DNA of 64,000 bases from Psilocybe azurescens (lineage: Eukaryota; Basidiomycota; Agaricomycetes; Agaricales; Agrocybaceae). This document shows, one piece after another, positions 1 through 12,627 of the stretch. Within the stretch, counting starts at the first letter, position 1, and each line of letters starts with the position of its first letter. A program made the position numbers and the translations under genes. The notes beneath the pieces are model-generated. The model ran no database searches and was not told where the DNA came from. It worked only from the letters and a program-made list of their open reading frames with translations. The stretch lies in assembly GCA_023853785.1 (NCBI GenBank), contig JAJIRX010001076.1, forward strand, positions 1 to 64,000. Direction: 5' to 3'.

Positions 1-312
1 CGACGGGCACGATGGGCGATGAGGACATGGACGATGCAGCGGCGAGCAGCGGAGAGCAGCAACGAGCCTGCGGGGCTCGTGGGCGGGCATGCGAAGATGC
101 CGAATCCGTTTGGCGTCGGTGCTGCCTCTGGCGCTGGTGCTGTGATAGGTGGGGTCATAGTAATAACACTGCGGCTTAAGCGAGGAGAAGCGGGAGCAGG
201 AGGAGCCAGGGGAACCATAGTGAGTCGGAGAGCCGGTATAGTGATGAGGTTGAGGAGGACGAGGAGGAAGAGAAGAGGCCGGCGGAGGGTGTTGAAGATT
301 GCTAACGAGTGA
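1..312 (+). CDS. 3' end of an unidentified gene (partial)
   Basis: Open sequence enters the window and ends at stop codons near positions 303-312, followed by a pyrimidine-rich tract that looks like a 3' untranslated region. One frame gives a highly acidic tail with runs of Glu and Asp (around 215-300); another gives a basic Arg-rich tail. The GAG/GAA-rich composition favours the acidic one, but a frame break would be needed to join it to the upstream Ala/Gly-rich part. I do not recognise a family. Confidence 0.3.
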   Translation, partial: RRARWAMRTWTMQRRAAESSNEPAGLVGGHAKMPNPFGVGAASGAGAVIGGVIVITLRLKRGEAGAGGARGTIVSRRAGIVMRLRRTRRKRRGRRRVLKIANE

Positions 313-1511
313 GGGCGGGAGGTGAGGACAGAGGGATGATCCCCCTTTGTGTTGTCATTTTTAGCTTGGGGCGACAAGAAAAATCACTCTCATCCTCCAT
401 CTCGATTCGATTTGGTTTGGTTCCATTTCATTATAAGCTTATTTTATTGTTGTGAAAGAAAGAGAATCTCTTTTCCCTCTTCCACTTCCTCTATCCCTTT
501 CCTTTCCTTCACGCAGCCCACTATCTGCCGTCCTCCGCCCGGATGGATCCCTTCCGCTCTTTATCGACATTCTTCCCTATCATAGTTCACCGTTTATCAT
601 ACCCCTCCATCAACCCACCATTTCTCTCCTACCGCTTCGCCCTCGCCGCCTGGCATACCTACCCCCAGCCAGTCCCTGGACTTTTGTCCCTTGAGCTAGA
701 GTCTCAAGCTCACTCAGTACTAATGGACAGAGGCACTCAGCGTTGTGGAAACAAAAAGAATATTCTTGATTCCACTTTTTCTTCTTTCTTGACTTTTTCT
801 TTGCTCATCTCGTGCGAACCTTTTTTAACCCCCATTTTACTTTCTTGTCTTTTTCTTCCTGACTTTCTTCTTTTGTTTTTATATGTTATATGTACATATT
901 TCAACGTCGACCACGGAGGTGGGGATAGTGCATGAGGCGGTTCCTAAACCACCGCCCATTTCCGTTCCCCACTTGCCACTCAATTTCTATCTTTTCTCTT
1001 ATTCTGTTCAGAGACTTTTCGTCTGCCTAGTCTGACTTTTTCGTGCTCCTGGATGGCGTATGCTTATGTGCGCATCCTTACCGTTCCGCTATTAGTTACG
1101 GTACATTGACCTCATCTACCTCTGAAATGATTATTCTCTTTTTTTTTTTCCTTTTCAATCTTTATGGGTGCACTACGTGCGTGTTTTGCATACATCGCGT
1201 GCCTTAATGCTGTGGGTATCAAGTGTTGGTGACTCCCTTGGAGCCATCTGGGCGTCTGATTGCATGTCTGGATCTGAAGATCTGACCCGTCTGGGAATTT
1301 TCTCTTTAATCACCAAAGATTGGGGATTCATCTGCGCGCATAAAGCCCGTGTCATTAACGTCTAATGAAGGTCGAAACGGCGCCCTTCAAATCCTTCATT
1401 ATTCCCATTGTACCGCTCATTGTAATACCTGTCTGGACTCCGGTGATGCTTCAAGCGTCAACAAGGCATGAATGTCATACTAATACGTGCATATATATGC
1501 AACGTGAAAGT
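313..1511. other. intergenic region, no gene seen
   Basis: C/T-rich sequence with short homopolymer T runs, plausibly a 3' untranslated region followed by spacer. The open stretches of up to 130 codons are low-complexity Ser/Pro/Leu/Phe runs and overlap one another in different frames, so I do not call a gene here. Confidence 0.5.
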
Positions 1512-3144
1512 TCAGTAATCTCCGGATCCGTACACCATAGCGTTCTTCTGGGTACCATTGTCGCTGACCACCAGCTGATCAGCTTCACGGAGGTTCAAGA
1601 TGATTCTACTGCAGAGGGAGCATTGTATGGCGACGGAAAAACCGATGGGGCGTTTCAATTAAACCGTTCTATTTTAAATGCAGGATCGCATCAGATGCAT
1701 TGTCTCTCTGAATGTATTGCATGAAGGACCGGAGTGACCTACTTTTGCTCTATCACCCACACTGTGAGGCAGCTAATATAGGTGACAGCGATACTAAAGC
1801 GAATACAAAGGTCAGCATGTTGATTGCGTGAGGCCAGGACACGGAGGGCAAGAAAAGACTCACATGGCGAAGTAAATTGTCGAGTCACGAATTAGGATAT
1901 TATACAGCCCACGTCCGCTGTAGAATTTCATAATCGAGCCGTCTACCTTGAATGAATTTACAGCTGGTATGACAGCCAGGATGCAGAGCAGGATTTGGAA
2001 GGTGATCATGGGGATCCAGAATGCGTAGATATGCAGTGGGATGAATCTCAGATCGCAGACCGCACCCCGGTCGGTATTGGGACTACGAAAGCTATGGGCG
2101 AATTTCAGCTCATAAGCGGCAGGCCAGGGAATATAGGAGAAATACCAACCTTCTCCATTGGCTAACGCGGTACCCACGACCCACCCTGAGGCCGTCACAC
2201 ATAACACGTCACGTGGTTAGCATCAAAGCGAGGATTCTTTTGCTCCCTGAGTATAGGGCATATATCCGCACTTGAAGGGTCACTAATAGGGCGCGGTATA
2301 CATACTTCAATACCGATAGACTACGAGAAAGGGGTCAACAGCGTACCGTCCGCCACTATGCAGCCTACTAGACCCGTTATCCCTTCCCATTGGAAGGCGG
2401 CGCCCAGACCTTCATGCGAGTTAGTTGCTGCCGAATGTTCTACACTCGAGCGACATAGTGCTTACAGCTGGTAAAGATTAATGAATGAGACATTACTCAG
2501 ATATGACTGGGTGTCGTGGCAGACTACTACTTACAACTACTGCACTTTCAGTAAACGAACTACATTTGAGATGATAGCAATGACATACTGAATTGGTCAG
2601 ACCGGCGGGAAGTGAGCTACATGTTATGCAACCATCAGCCTTGTCACCTTTGGAGGTATACCCAAGACAAGATTCACCATATATATCGAAACTAAATATT
2701 TGAGTCTTAACCCTTCACGTTTGTAGGCACCTGAGCGACTCACATAGCGGTGGCCAGAACGTAGTAACGATTCTTCACCCAGGAAAAATGGTCAGAGCCC
2801 GAGTGAGCCATATTATCTGAAAGGGCTTACCACAAAGAATAGGACCTTTATCCAAGACCACTGTCTTTTCTTTACGGGAGATCAGTTTCAATGATCACAT
2901 TGGAGAGATTAAGAGAATGATCTCACCCAGATGAGATTGACCTAGGGAAATTCAGGGCATCCCTTCGCATCAGCGCTGATCGAGTTGATCTTTTCTCTGA
3001 GGAAAGTGACTGACCTGGCGATCGAATGTAATTACTGCAAAGGCGTGCTATAAGCAACCAATGTAAATTGAAAATAATTTCCTTACTGTAGTCAAAAAGT
3101 ACACAGGTGGCAGCAGCCGCTAAAGATGACATGGAAATGGACAT
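1512..3144 (-). CDS. DUF6533-type seven-helix membrane protein
   Basis: A multi-exon minus-strand gene. The start at 3144 begins an exon with an Ala-rich segment and the motif VLFDYSKEI. The next exons read QWSWIKVLFFV and NRYYVLATA, the landmark of the basidiomycete DUF6533 N-terminal domain. The exon around 1860-2207 encodes helices with AFWIPMITFQILLCILA and the family motif LIRDSTIYF. After a short intron the frame continues as IAVTYISCLTVWVIEQ and then a C-terminal exon with CSRIILNLREADQL, ending at TGA 1512. Introns are 50-70 bp. The family is multi-pass and of unknown function, with many paralogues in Agaricomycetes. The internal exons between 2230 and 2900 were only partly traced. 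A damaged duplicate lies just downstream. Confidence 0.7.
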
Positions 3145-4116
3145 GCTTAAACAAGGTTGACCTTATTAAACGAGTAAGTGTACACACCACGAGTGTATCG
3201 TATGAGTTGAATCTCCCGAAGACCTTCTATCAGGATGTTCAAAAGAGGATTGAAGACGGACATCTCTACTTGCGAGTCTACGATGCTTGCTCGTGTGTGT
3301 TAGATGAACTGGGGAAGGGGGCGTATTGAGTGTGTCCCTCAGAGTACTCATAGGAGCCGCCCAACGTACACCAACTATATAGGTCGGAGCAATCCCATGA
3401 TATGGATCGATGTAGATGGCTCAAACTGATGAAGCAGTCGTATGACTTAATATAAGTATAGCACAAATCACGAGGGACAGTTGATTGATTGTTGAAAGAT
3501 GTTCACTGGTAGATAACCCGATTACGAGGGTGTTTGATGCGAAGTACTACAATTGACGTAATGCTGAGCAGCATGCAGTTCTATGAGCATATCTGAAAAC
3601 GAGACAAAGTAACCTTCTTCAAGCTCAGTGTACCCTTGAAAAAGGATCGATATGCTGCGTTTAATGCACATAATCTATAAATAGAGCGTGAAAGTTCGTC
3701 TACACACGAATGAATAGGGAAGACTGCATATCGAAGACACATGCTGCGGACTTGCTTTGTAAGTATTGTCAGTAGTCTAACACGGCTGAAGTATCATTTG
3801 TTCGAGGGGATGCGATCACGCCACAGAGCCCGTTCAGGCCGAAGACATGTCAAATTCGCATCAGCCTGTCCTCCTGATGATGTATAATATCCCGCGAAGC
3901 TTACTATGTATCGAAGATATCTACAACTTGCACTACATGTCGGTTTCTGTGATCTATTCTAGTTCCGTGATGCCTCGATCTACTATCCATCATCCTCCGG
4001 CTCACTTGATCCCAACCCACCCAACCTTCTGCGTCACGTTTCCCGCCCGGGTCTACCAGACCTCCACCGGTCCCGTCATTTTGTTCTCGAGCTCGACTCT
4101 CAAGATCTCATGAGCT
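3145..4116. other. intergenic region, no gene seen
   Basis: No reading frame shows conserved motifs or a splice pattern. The short open frames at 3126-3466 overlap on both strands and look random. Confidence 0.5.
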
Positions 4117-5145
4117 TTAGCTCCCGAATGCATAGATTTTTAGTGGTGTGAAAACAAAAAAGACTGTCTTCAACGTCAACAAGGCATAAATATCAGTTTC
4201 TCCGAATAGTGTTACATACATATATACCTTATCATGAATGGGCCCTTCATCAGTAATCTTCGGAGTTCTCTGTGTACCATCGTCGCTGATCACTGGCTGA
4301 TCAGTTTCACGAAGGTTAAAGATGATTCGACTACAGAGAGCACTGTATGGCGACGGAGAAACCAATGAACATTTCAATGATACAGTTTTACATCGCACGA
4401 GTTGTCTCCGAATGCATTAAAATGAAGGACATGAGTGGCCTACTTCCAGTTCCATCACCGTGATCAAGCTTATACAGGTGACAGCAATGCTAAAGAGAGT
4501 ACAAAGGTTGGCATTGCGATCGCGTGAGGATAGAACACGGAGGGCAAGACTCACATAGCGAACAAAATTGTCGAATCACAGATCTGAAAGTAATACCCGC
4601 CAGCGAATACGTGCGTCTTAGTGAGAAGGAGACGTCGTCACGTATATTACTTCCCCAACCTTTTACCTTATTTACTCTAAGTAGTACCACGACCGACTGC
4701 GTAGGCACTCGACACAATTCACTTCACCCATTCATTACCTACTGATTTTCTCTAAAAATCCCACCTACCCATCACCTTTATTTCGCATAATTCTTATCTT
4801 ATTTACAAGCATATACGTACAGTAGAGTACCATGGTGATGCGAAGAGGGGTCACCCTCAGCATAGCCATCGGTCCTTTACGCCCTCAGGGAGATGACAGC
4901 GGCCACAATGTCGCGGACCTCTCCAACCCCCATCTACTACCTTACAACTTACCTTTTAATTACAAGGCTCGATGCACCGTCCCCGAGAAGAATATTATAT
5001 AGCCCACGTCCGCTTTAGAATTTCATAATCGAGCCGTCTGCTTTGAAACGAATTTACAGCCGGTATGATGGCCACGATACAAAGCAAGACTTGGAAGGTG
5101 ATCATGGGGATCCAGAATGCGTAGATGTGCGGTGGGATGCTCTAC
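4117..5145 (-). pseudogene. broken duplicate of the DUF6533-type gene
   Basis: Positions about 4300-4600 and 4985-5140 align closely with 1590-1890 and 1905-2045 of the gene at 1512-3144, including the exon reading CSRIIFNLRE and the intron flanking it. Between the two blocks lies about 390 bp of unrelated sequence (4600-4985), and nothing upstream of the fifth or sixth helix is left. The C-terminal frame reads on past the original stop into unrelated sequence. This is a truncated, interrupted copy without a start, so it is unlikely to make a receptor-like protein. Confidence 0.65.
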
Positions 5146-5667
5146 GATCACTGACCTCGCTTCGTCTATTCATTTATCATAACCCTGCCGACAGAATGAC
5201 AAAGTTACCAGCCACAATAATCGATCTTGATGATTATGACAACGTTGCCTACATACGAGCGAGCGAGTTAGACAAGCACAAAAATGTAACCATCTCTCTA
5301 TGTCGCACCATTTACTTTGTTTAGCGACGCCACTGGGTCTATGGGGGTACACACCGCCGCTGTAAAGCATCATCTGGCAGATGAGGGCAAAACGGTGTGT
5401 ACCGGTGGAACGCCGGCAACACATGAAGCTGCTACATATCGTATTGTGGATTGGTATTATGGATTGTGGCTGGATGTGCACTGACGGCGTCAACTGCTGC
5501 TGTGTCATGAGGTAAATAATGGGTGTAAATCACCTGGAAAGGGGAAGGGAGGAAGGGAGCGTGTCGGGGTTTAATAATCGTCCTTGCGAATACTGACAAC
5601 ACACTGCAACATAGAAGCTGCTGTGGTGATCAGAAAAAATCTCAGTGACGTCCGTTTCGATACCCCA
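5146..5667. other. intergenic region, no gene seen
   Basis: Open stretches occur on both strands (for example 5170-5508 minus, His/Cys-rich) but carry no recognisable motif, splice pattern or copy elsewhere in the window. Confidence 0.4.
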
Positions 5668-6732
5668 CATCAGGAAATTAGAGAGAATCACATCAGACAT
5701 TATGAACTCCAAAATCCCTTGTAGATGATCATCTGTGCCATAATCTGATCATCATATTATAGGCCAGCTCACAATGCAATTTATAGAAAGACATTGCTAG
5801 GTCCAAAAATATTTGAAAAGTGATATTATGAGTTTGTCATAATATTATGAGTTATTAATAGAATATTTCAAAAGCAATATTGCGAGTTCATAATAGTCAT
5901 GCAAGGACAACGCTGAGCATGGAGCCTACCTGACTTGACTTGAATCCAACCCCTGACGCTCAAGAACCCTTAAATCTCATAAACCCCCAGTTCCCTCAAA
6001 TCCCATAAACCCCCAGAACCCCCAATCTCAATAAGTCCCCCAGAGCCCAAGAACCCTCAGTTTCAATGAGTCCCCCAGCGCCCCAAGAACCCTCAGTTTC
6101 AATAAGTCCCCCAGAGCCCAAGAACCCTCAGTTTCAATAAGTCCCCGGTCCCACTGCCCTCAGAAGAGGACTGCCATTTTGGAATGAACAGCAACGGCAC
6201 ACACCGCCAAAACCCATACAAGCCCATTTCATTTACATTCAGTGTGAACACTACAGGGACATCAACTGAATATTGCATTTTGTTCAGTCGACAGGGTGAG
6301 CACATGATCAACCCCGTGAGCTGACAACTTCCATAATTGACCAATGTCATGTGCACTCCGTGACACCATCCAAAATAGGTAACTTTTTGGTAAAATTCAT
6401 TTTATGTATAATTGCAGAGGGTCAATCGTATTATAATATAATTTTTGGTGAACCTGGTAGCCACTGCACAATCTAGTTACATTGTCCTTGCCATATTATA
6501 TTTGCTTTACATTGCAGAAACATCATTGTACCCAATCTGTAAACCATCTAATCTCTTACATGGCCTTGCAATCTAGTTATAATGTGCTTATCATATTATA
6601 TTTACTTTACATTACAAAAGAATATTACATGTCACATATATATGGTTATGAGCTGATGTCTGTGTGTTATAATGTTGCGACAGGTTTGTGAACGTCATAA
6701 TGCTAAATAGGATTTCTCTTGCTTTCCTGATG
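5668..6732 (+). mobile_element. non-autonomous TIR element, copy 1 (1065 bp)
   Basis: The element starts CATCAGGAAATTAGAGAG and its reverse complement starts CATCAGGAAAGCAAGAG, an imperfect terminal inverted repeat that also shares a CATTATGA block further in. The dinucleotide CA flanks both ends and may be a 2 bp target duplication. The interior is AT-rich on both sides of a tandem array (about 5955-6150) with a unit of roughly 38 bp built on CCCTCAGTTTCAATAAGTCC. It has no transposase. A second copy in inverted orientation lies at 11562-12627. In the parts I compared, the two differ only by single-base changes in homopolymer length (three noted). The 85-codon open frame inside (6099-6356, minus) is identical in both but has no recognisable function. 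Confidence 0.85.
5955..6150. repeat. minisatellite inside TIR element copy 1
   Basis: Degenerate tandem repeat with a unit of about 38 bp containing CCCTCAGTTTCAATAAGTCC; the outer units are more diverged. The same array is at about 12140-12340 in the other copy. Confidence 0.8.
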
Positions 6733-7582
6733 CAGGTGCCCTGCTTCGTATCGAACAGCGGCAGGATGGGTGGGATGAAAAGGCAGCGGCAGAATGGGAA
6801 GAACCAGGCCTGCAGCAGCTGCTGACTAGCACCAAGGGATGTTGGACAAGCAAAGAACAGGTTGAAGTACGAGCAAATAAATCCCCTTTGAGTGCTCCAA
6901 CTCACCACTTTTCTTCATTCTACTGACCCCGCCATACGTCTGACACCCACGTGAGAGTCCCTGGGTTGAACCAGGCTGTGAAATCATGTCCACAGAATAA
7001 GTAATATTGAATGTCCGACGCACACATAGTAGGAACACCGGGAAGAATAGGCAGCTAGTCGAAGCAGATAATCCAAATGGGTGTTATGGAGCAAGAAGAA
7101 CCGGAAATCGCATCAGATGTTTGTGATTATCGCGTTTGAATTTTCACAGGCATAAGAAGGTTTAAATGAGTCCGTCGAGGATATCTATTCGCCTAAGTCG
7201 GTTGAAGGTGTTCCCCTGTGGTTGAGAAAGCTTAGGGGATCGAGGCCTCGTATGCAGAGCAATAAATTTGAAGGGCATGGGAGTAATATGACTACATTGC
7301 GGGCAGGGAGGGTAATGTATCGCCCATAATAGTTAGACCCTGCATCTGTTGTGTGTACGAGTGGGAGCATAAACTAGCCTGGGAATAGATCAACATTGTT
7401 CATCTTTTGATACACGCTGCGAAGTCGAGTCAGAATCTAATTACACGGAAAGGGCCAAATAGCCTGGGAATCAGAACGCGTGGATAAGGCCCCATGTTCG
7501 TTGTTTTTCATAAAAGACTGGCATTATCATCTTTTCCCCACCTAAACAGCTTTCTTCCCCATACTGCCACAACCCAACCAAT
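6733..7582. repeat. 5' flank of U-family copy A
   Basis: From about 6885 onward this stretch matches the sequence upstream of U copies B (18130-18869), C (51056-51800) and D (57783-58520), including the motifs around 6920-7030 (GACCCCGCCATACGTCTGACA) and 7340-7450. No conserved open frame is shared between copies, so it is probably promoter and 5' untranslated sequence. The part before 6885 has no counterpart in the other copies. Confidence 0.6.
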
Positions 7583-9059
7583 ATGTCAATCTTTACTAGC
7601 CAACACAACTACATGGCTTGCGCTAGAGAGCAAGCCCGGGATGAGGCTCCCACCGACATTGTCACTTGTGAGCTTGTATGAGGGGGAATGCACGCGCCCG
7701 TTTACTGATCGGCCCCATCTTGATTATTTAGCCCTGTTGTCCGCCTTTGAGTCGCCTCTACTATTGTGGGACTGCAATGGCTTTTTGTCCGCGCCCACAC
7801 TTTTATCTGATGGGACGACCATTCCCCTCCAATACTTCAGTTGGAGCTCGTCGGCGTCAACACCTTTGCTGAGCAGTTCAGCATCATATTCCTCCTCTCC
7901 CACTTTTTCCATAGATTCCGGCACAGACGTCGCCTCAGAATATCCCGGTACTCGAAACCTGACCATTCCTGCAAAGCCTGGTACGTCTCTCATGTTCTGA
8001 TGCATGACCTCAAGCCATATCACATCTATTAACACTACTTTACTATCTCGCTTTGGATATCAGATGCATCCCTATATGCATCGTCTCCATCTCTGTATGA
8101 GAATTTAAACCGTCAGGTCGCATCATTGGTGCCGACGTACACACAGTAAGATTGGCCTTCTAAATTGAGTACACACTTGAGTTCAGCTTTACTAATCCAA
8201 CTATAGGTCCACGCCACTGGCACCACCACTCGTCATTGTCATTCCAGAAAGTACCATCGAGGAGCTGAAGCATGCGGGCCTCTACAAAGTTCCAACAAAT
8301 GTTGATAGAAATGGGATTATGCCAGTACCTAGGGAGGCCGATGAAATTCCTCCAGACGACCAAACGATAACCACAAGTTTCCCCTCCGGCGGAGAGGCGG
8401 AAAAAATTACAACTATATATCCAACAACACAGGATACTGCGCCACTGTACGCTCCGGGACCGGCGGACCCGTTGAGCTAGTGTATAGCGTTCTGAACAGT
8501 GATGGAAGGTATGAATTTTTCCCGCCTCTCGACTGATAGATGGTAACGAGTGGCATTTTCTCAAACTAGTGGGGAGGGAGATACGAGCATTGGAGCTCAA
8601 AGAGATGGCACAAGGGGTATGCAAGCCGTTCATCTATCCTCTCGACGGTAAGGTAATAACGGGTGTCGTTTATGCGTAGGATCAAAAGTCCAACTGCGGC
8701 GCAGAAGGGCAAGAAACATGGTCGACGTGCTGGACCGAAACACCGCGTTCTGGGCCTAGAGCATATCTCAAAGGCCCCCAAGGCACGAGCGAGTCAAAAG
8801 ACCAGAATCCCTGTGATGATGCAGGGACAGGCTGTCAAAGCCCTTCCGCCCTCTACTGACGGGTTAAACTTCCATTGCATAGCCCCCTCGGCCTCACCAC
8901 CTTCGCCTATGAGAGACAAGATATGCCAACAATCTGCCTTCAAAGTCGGCGCTGGCATCAATAATGCCAAATTTTACAAGTAAGTATTTATCACTTGGCG
9001 ACTTGAAACAAACTGATATTCACCTTTCTAGGCACAATTCATTCAAATATCCAACATAA
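7583..9059 (+). CDS. U-family protein copy A (unrecognised; divergent N-terminus; frame-broken)
   Basis: Same seven-exon architecture as the intact copy B: exons 7583-7667, 7732-7980, 8064-8145, 8207-8508, then about 8570-8616, about 8680-8981, and a last exon ending at TAA 9057-9059. Splice phases are 1, 1, 2, 2 for the first four. Exons 1-3 encode a Ser/Thr/Pro-rich N-terminus with almost no similarity to the other copies. Exons 4-7 are close to identical to them, with IPESTIEELKHAGLYK and SPTAAQKGKKHGRRAG. As read, exon 4 is one base short inside a poly-A run and exon 5 has two extra G at its donor, so the frame is broken. No membrane helix, signal peptide or known domain is visible. It lies antisense to the neighbouring Q fragment. 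Confidence 0.6.
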
Positions 9060-10076
9060 AAATCATCTGTGATGTAGGTTGCTGGTGGCATATAAGAGTA
9101 TGATAACGGTGGCAATAAGTATTTTAGGAATCATGGACGAGCACGTCGAGGGTACCGACGAGGACAATGTAGTGGGAGATTGAGATATGTGATTTTTGCT
9201 TCTCTCGGCTTTTATCTCCGCATATCGATTGACCGTGAGAAAGTTGATGGGCTTCTGAACACGATGTTAGCTATAAAGGTCGTCTTCTAGTTAATTTTGG
9301 CATTGGACATGGACGATGAGCCGCTTTTTCCCATCGCAGGCATAACCACATTGAGTTCCTCCCGATTCAAGCCTCATGTCGATGTACCAGGTGCTGTTCT
9401 TCTCTTTTTCCCTCAATTCTCCGGCTTCCATTTCATAATCTGACCAGACAAATGTATTGCCCTCTAGTTCCTCCTGCTTTAAACGATTTCGGCGCTTAGA
9501 TTATTGACTAAGAGGTAGTGGCTAAAACAGAACACTTTGACTGGATTCTGGCCTATACGAGTATTCAATGCTCGCGAGACTTTTCTGCCACGTTGGTACA
9601 GATCACTTAATTATTCGTCATCGGAAGGCAGAATTTACCCAAGTGTTCACGTTGCCGACGCTGGCAGTATCCAGGCGGACCGTCGGGGTCCAAGAATTCT
9701 GGACATAATTCCAGGAGCGTGCCGAGCGAATCGACCACGAGTTCTTTATTTGTATGATGAGAAGGATAATAATGAGGAAGCACCGCACCTTTCGTGCATG
9801 CTTTCAAATCCAGTTTTCTGACAGAGGCAAATGGAGTTAATTATATGGAGAATTTCCAAAGAAAGATTGCGTTACACAGAGAGATGAGAGACAAGAGATC
9901 GGTCATTACAGAAGAGATGAATATCTTATAGAAAAGTATGTAGAAGCTGAGTCTTCACTGGAATATACCAGCCTTTTAAGGCTAAAACGACTGGCAACAA
10001 CTTATGCGGTCGTAATACTCTGAATCCCAACCACTTTTTCGGTATGACGAGGGAAATATCCGACCCGCGAGATCCA
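9060..10076. repeat. 3' flank of U-family copy A
   Basis: Conserved 3' region shared with copies B (20286-21200), C (about 48500-49518) and D (about 55740-56402). It contains the shared phrase TTTTATCTCCGCATATCGAT and, near its end, a block around CCGTCGGGGT. It stops where the Q fragment begins, near 10076. No open frame is kept in all copies, so I treat it as 3' untranslated or spacer sequence. Confidence 0.55.
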
Positions 10077-11250
10077 CCACCCTTCACTCCGCTCCGTGTC
10101 TTCGAATACGCGCATTTAGGAGGAGTACGTTGCGGTGAAGCGGTGGACTTCTGCTCTTATAGTGTTGGGGTTTGCGTCGGCGTCGTTGTCGAAGTCGAAG
10201 TCGTTGTTGGAGGAGATGATGTTGTTGAACGGGACGATGACGCCGATGTTGAAGTTGAAGGAGATGCTGAAGTTAAAGGGAGCGAGGAACCAGAAGAAGA
10301 TAAAGATGACGACGCAATTACACCCCGAACCCCTGAGAAGAAGGTATCCAGCACCGCGAGATCATGCAGCACCAAACAACGCATGCGCGGACATCTCGTG
10401 CGTGTGCAAGAGGCGGTGCATATGCGCGCGCGTGTATAGCAGGCGGTATTTTGCTTGTTCTTTTCCTTCTGCTTTCGCTTCCAGTGTTTTTGTATTCTGA
10501 ACATGGTTCATGTTCACCGGAAAACGCAGGCACGTCGACGCCGTGATACAACCACTCCGAGGGCGGACACGCGATGGGCGAGCAGGCGGCGCAGGGGCAG
10601 CTCGATCTCTTGTCGTCTTTCTTAGTCTCCTCGCCCTTGTCCATGCACATGTCCTCCTCCTCATCCGTGAACGTGGAGAAATCTAACGCGCACTCGCGCG
10701 CGTAGAGGTTGTGCCCGATTCCTCTTCCTTTCCCCTTCCCCTTCCCCTGCATCAAATAAATCTACACCAAAGTACGTCATATAGTGCAGAATCTAGTGCG
10801 GCGAGAGTGTGCCTGTGAGGAGACGCGGTTTGAAGACGGCAGGGAGGAGGTGAAAGAGAAGAGGTGGGGTGTTATGGAGGTGGAGGTGAGTTGGGATTGA
10901 GATTGGGATTGAGATAGGGATTGGGATTGGGAGTCAGGTTACTAATTCTGATGCCTATTGGGGTTGATTTGGACTCAGGAACCGCAGGAGCAGGAGGAGA
11001 AGGAGGAGAAGAAAGACAAGAGGCAGAAGCAGAAGCAGAAGCAGCCTTTCCGCGTTAATACATTGACCTCCAGCCTCGGCGGGTGCACTGCGGCGGCTTC
11101 GGGTCCAAAGAGCGGTTCCGTGAGGAGAGAGGAGAAGGCTTTTCGTGCGGATAGAGAGGCGTCGCTGGACATGCGTATAAATATCGCTGGGAGGTGCGCG
11201 GGGGTGAATTCGGTGCTGTCGGTGGTGGAGCATGATCGGGCGTGATTAAT
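10077..11250 (-). pseudogene. Q fragment 1 (QTRT2-like, broken)
   Basis: Minus-strand sequence homologous to the long Q copy at 44405-46438. From high to low coordinates it holds the middle segment (IYTHVQRRLSIRTKSLLLS, the out-of-frame counterpart of MSGGASLPARRAFSALL), the segment GHNLYARECALDFS, the zinc-ligand motif CPCAACSPIACPPS, and the C-terminal end near 10080-10130. The N-terminal domain is missing and several frame changes are present. The fragment abuts U copy A, which is on the opposite strand. Confidence 0.75.
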
Positions 11251-11561
11251 GTGATCAGCGTTGATTTGATTGGTTGGGGATGAGAGGTAAGTAAGAGTAA
11301 ATTCGTCGTTTCATTCTTCGAACTTTCCCTCAGGAGGTTTTAATCAACATTTGAACTCTCCGTGGTTTATCCTCGCCGCTATATTAGCTATGCGCCATAA
11401 AACTACCATTGGTCAGTGCAATTGAAGACAGGGACAGGTTAAAAGGACTTGGCAAGTCCAGCTGAAGACAAGGTGTGTTGTACAAGTTATGCTGTAGCCA
11501 ACGAGACCACTGTTTCCCGACTTCTTCGCCCGTATGAACCAAGGAGATGGAGAGACCGTAA
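11251..11561 (-). repeat. 5' flank of Q fragment 1, part 1
   Basis: Reverse-complement copy of the sequence that precedes every Q copy (compare 43840-44360, 53000-53460, 59530-59950). It is interrupted at 11561 by the TIR element and resumes at 12628. Confidence 0.8.
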
Positions 11562-12627
11562 CATCAGGAAAGCAAGAGAAATCCTATTTAGCATTATGAC
11601 GTTCACAAACCTGTCGCAACATTATAACACACAGACATCAGCTCATAACCATATATATGTGACATGTAATATTCTTTTTGTAATGTAAAGTAAATATAAT
11701 ATGATAAGCACATTATAACTAGATTGCAAGGCCATGTAAGAGATTAGATGGTTTACAGATTGGGTACAATGATGTTTCTGCAATGTAAAGCAAATATAAT
11801 ATGGCAAGGACAATGTAACTAGATTGTGCAGTGGCTACCAGGTTCACCAAAAATTATATTATAATACGATTGACCCTCTGCAATTATACATAAAATGAAT
11901 TTTACCAAAAAGTTACCTATTTTGGATGGTGTCACGGAGTGCACATGACATTGGTCAATTATGGAAGTTGTCAGCTCACGGGGTTGATCATGTGCTCACC
12001 CTGTCGACTGAACAAAATGCAATATTCAGTTGATGTCCCTGTAGTGTTCACACTGAATGTAAATGAAATGGGCTTGTATGGGTTTTGGCGGTGTGTGCCG
12101 TTGCTGTTCATTCCAAAATGGCAGTCCTCTTCTGAGGGCAGTGGGACCGGGGACTTATTGAAACTGAGGGTTCTTGGGCTCTGGGGGACTTATTGAAACT
12201 GAGGGTTCTTGGGCGCTGGGGACTCATTGAAACTGAGGGTTCTTGGGCTCTGGGGGACTTATTGAGATTGGGGGTTCTGGGGGTTTATGGGATTTGAGGG
12301 GAACTGGGGGTTTATGAGATTTAAGGGTTCTTGAGCGTCAGGGGTTGGATTCAAGTCAAGTCAGGTAGGCTCCATGCTCAGCGTTGTCCTTGCATGACTA
12401 TTATGAACTCGCAATATTGCTTTTGAAATATTCTATTAATAACTCATAATATTATGACAAACTCATAATATCACTTTTCAAATATTTTTTGGACCTAGCA
12501 ATGTCTTTCTATAAATTGCATTGTGAGCTGGCCTATAATATGATGATCAGATTATGGCACAGATGATCATCTACAAGGGATTTTGGAGTTCATAATGTCT
12601 GATGTGATTCTCTCTAATTTCCTGATG
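11562..12627 (-). mobile_element. non-autonomous TIR element, copy 2 (1066 bp)
   Basis: Inverted copy of the element at 5668-6732 with the same CATCAGG/CCTGATG ends. It is a clean insertion: the flanks at 11440-11561 and 12628-12830 are contiguous in paralogous 5' flanks elsewhere in the window (for example 24340-24540 and 59590-59740 reverse complement). AA flanks both ends, a possible 2 bp target duplication. The net one-base length difference from copy 1 equals the sum of the three homopolymer changes I noted. Confidence 0.88.

Noticed and set aside
6099..6356. 85-codon protein conserved perfectly with 11939-12196
   Set aside because: Identity follows from the recent duplication of the whole TIR element, so it gives no evidence of selection on a protein.
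7494..8000. 168-codon single-exon gene
   Set aside because: It reads through the first intron of U copy A; splice sites matching the paralogues show it is exons 1-2 plus intron.
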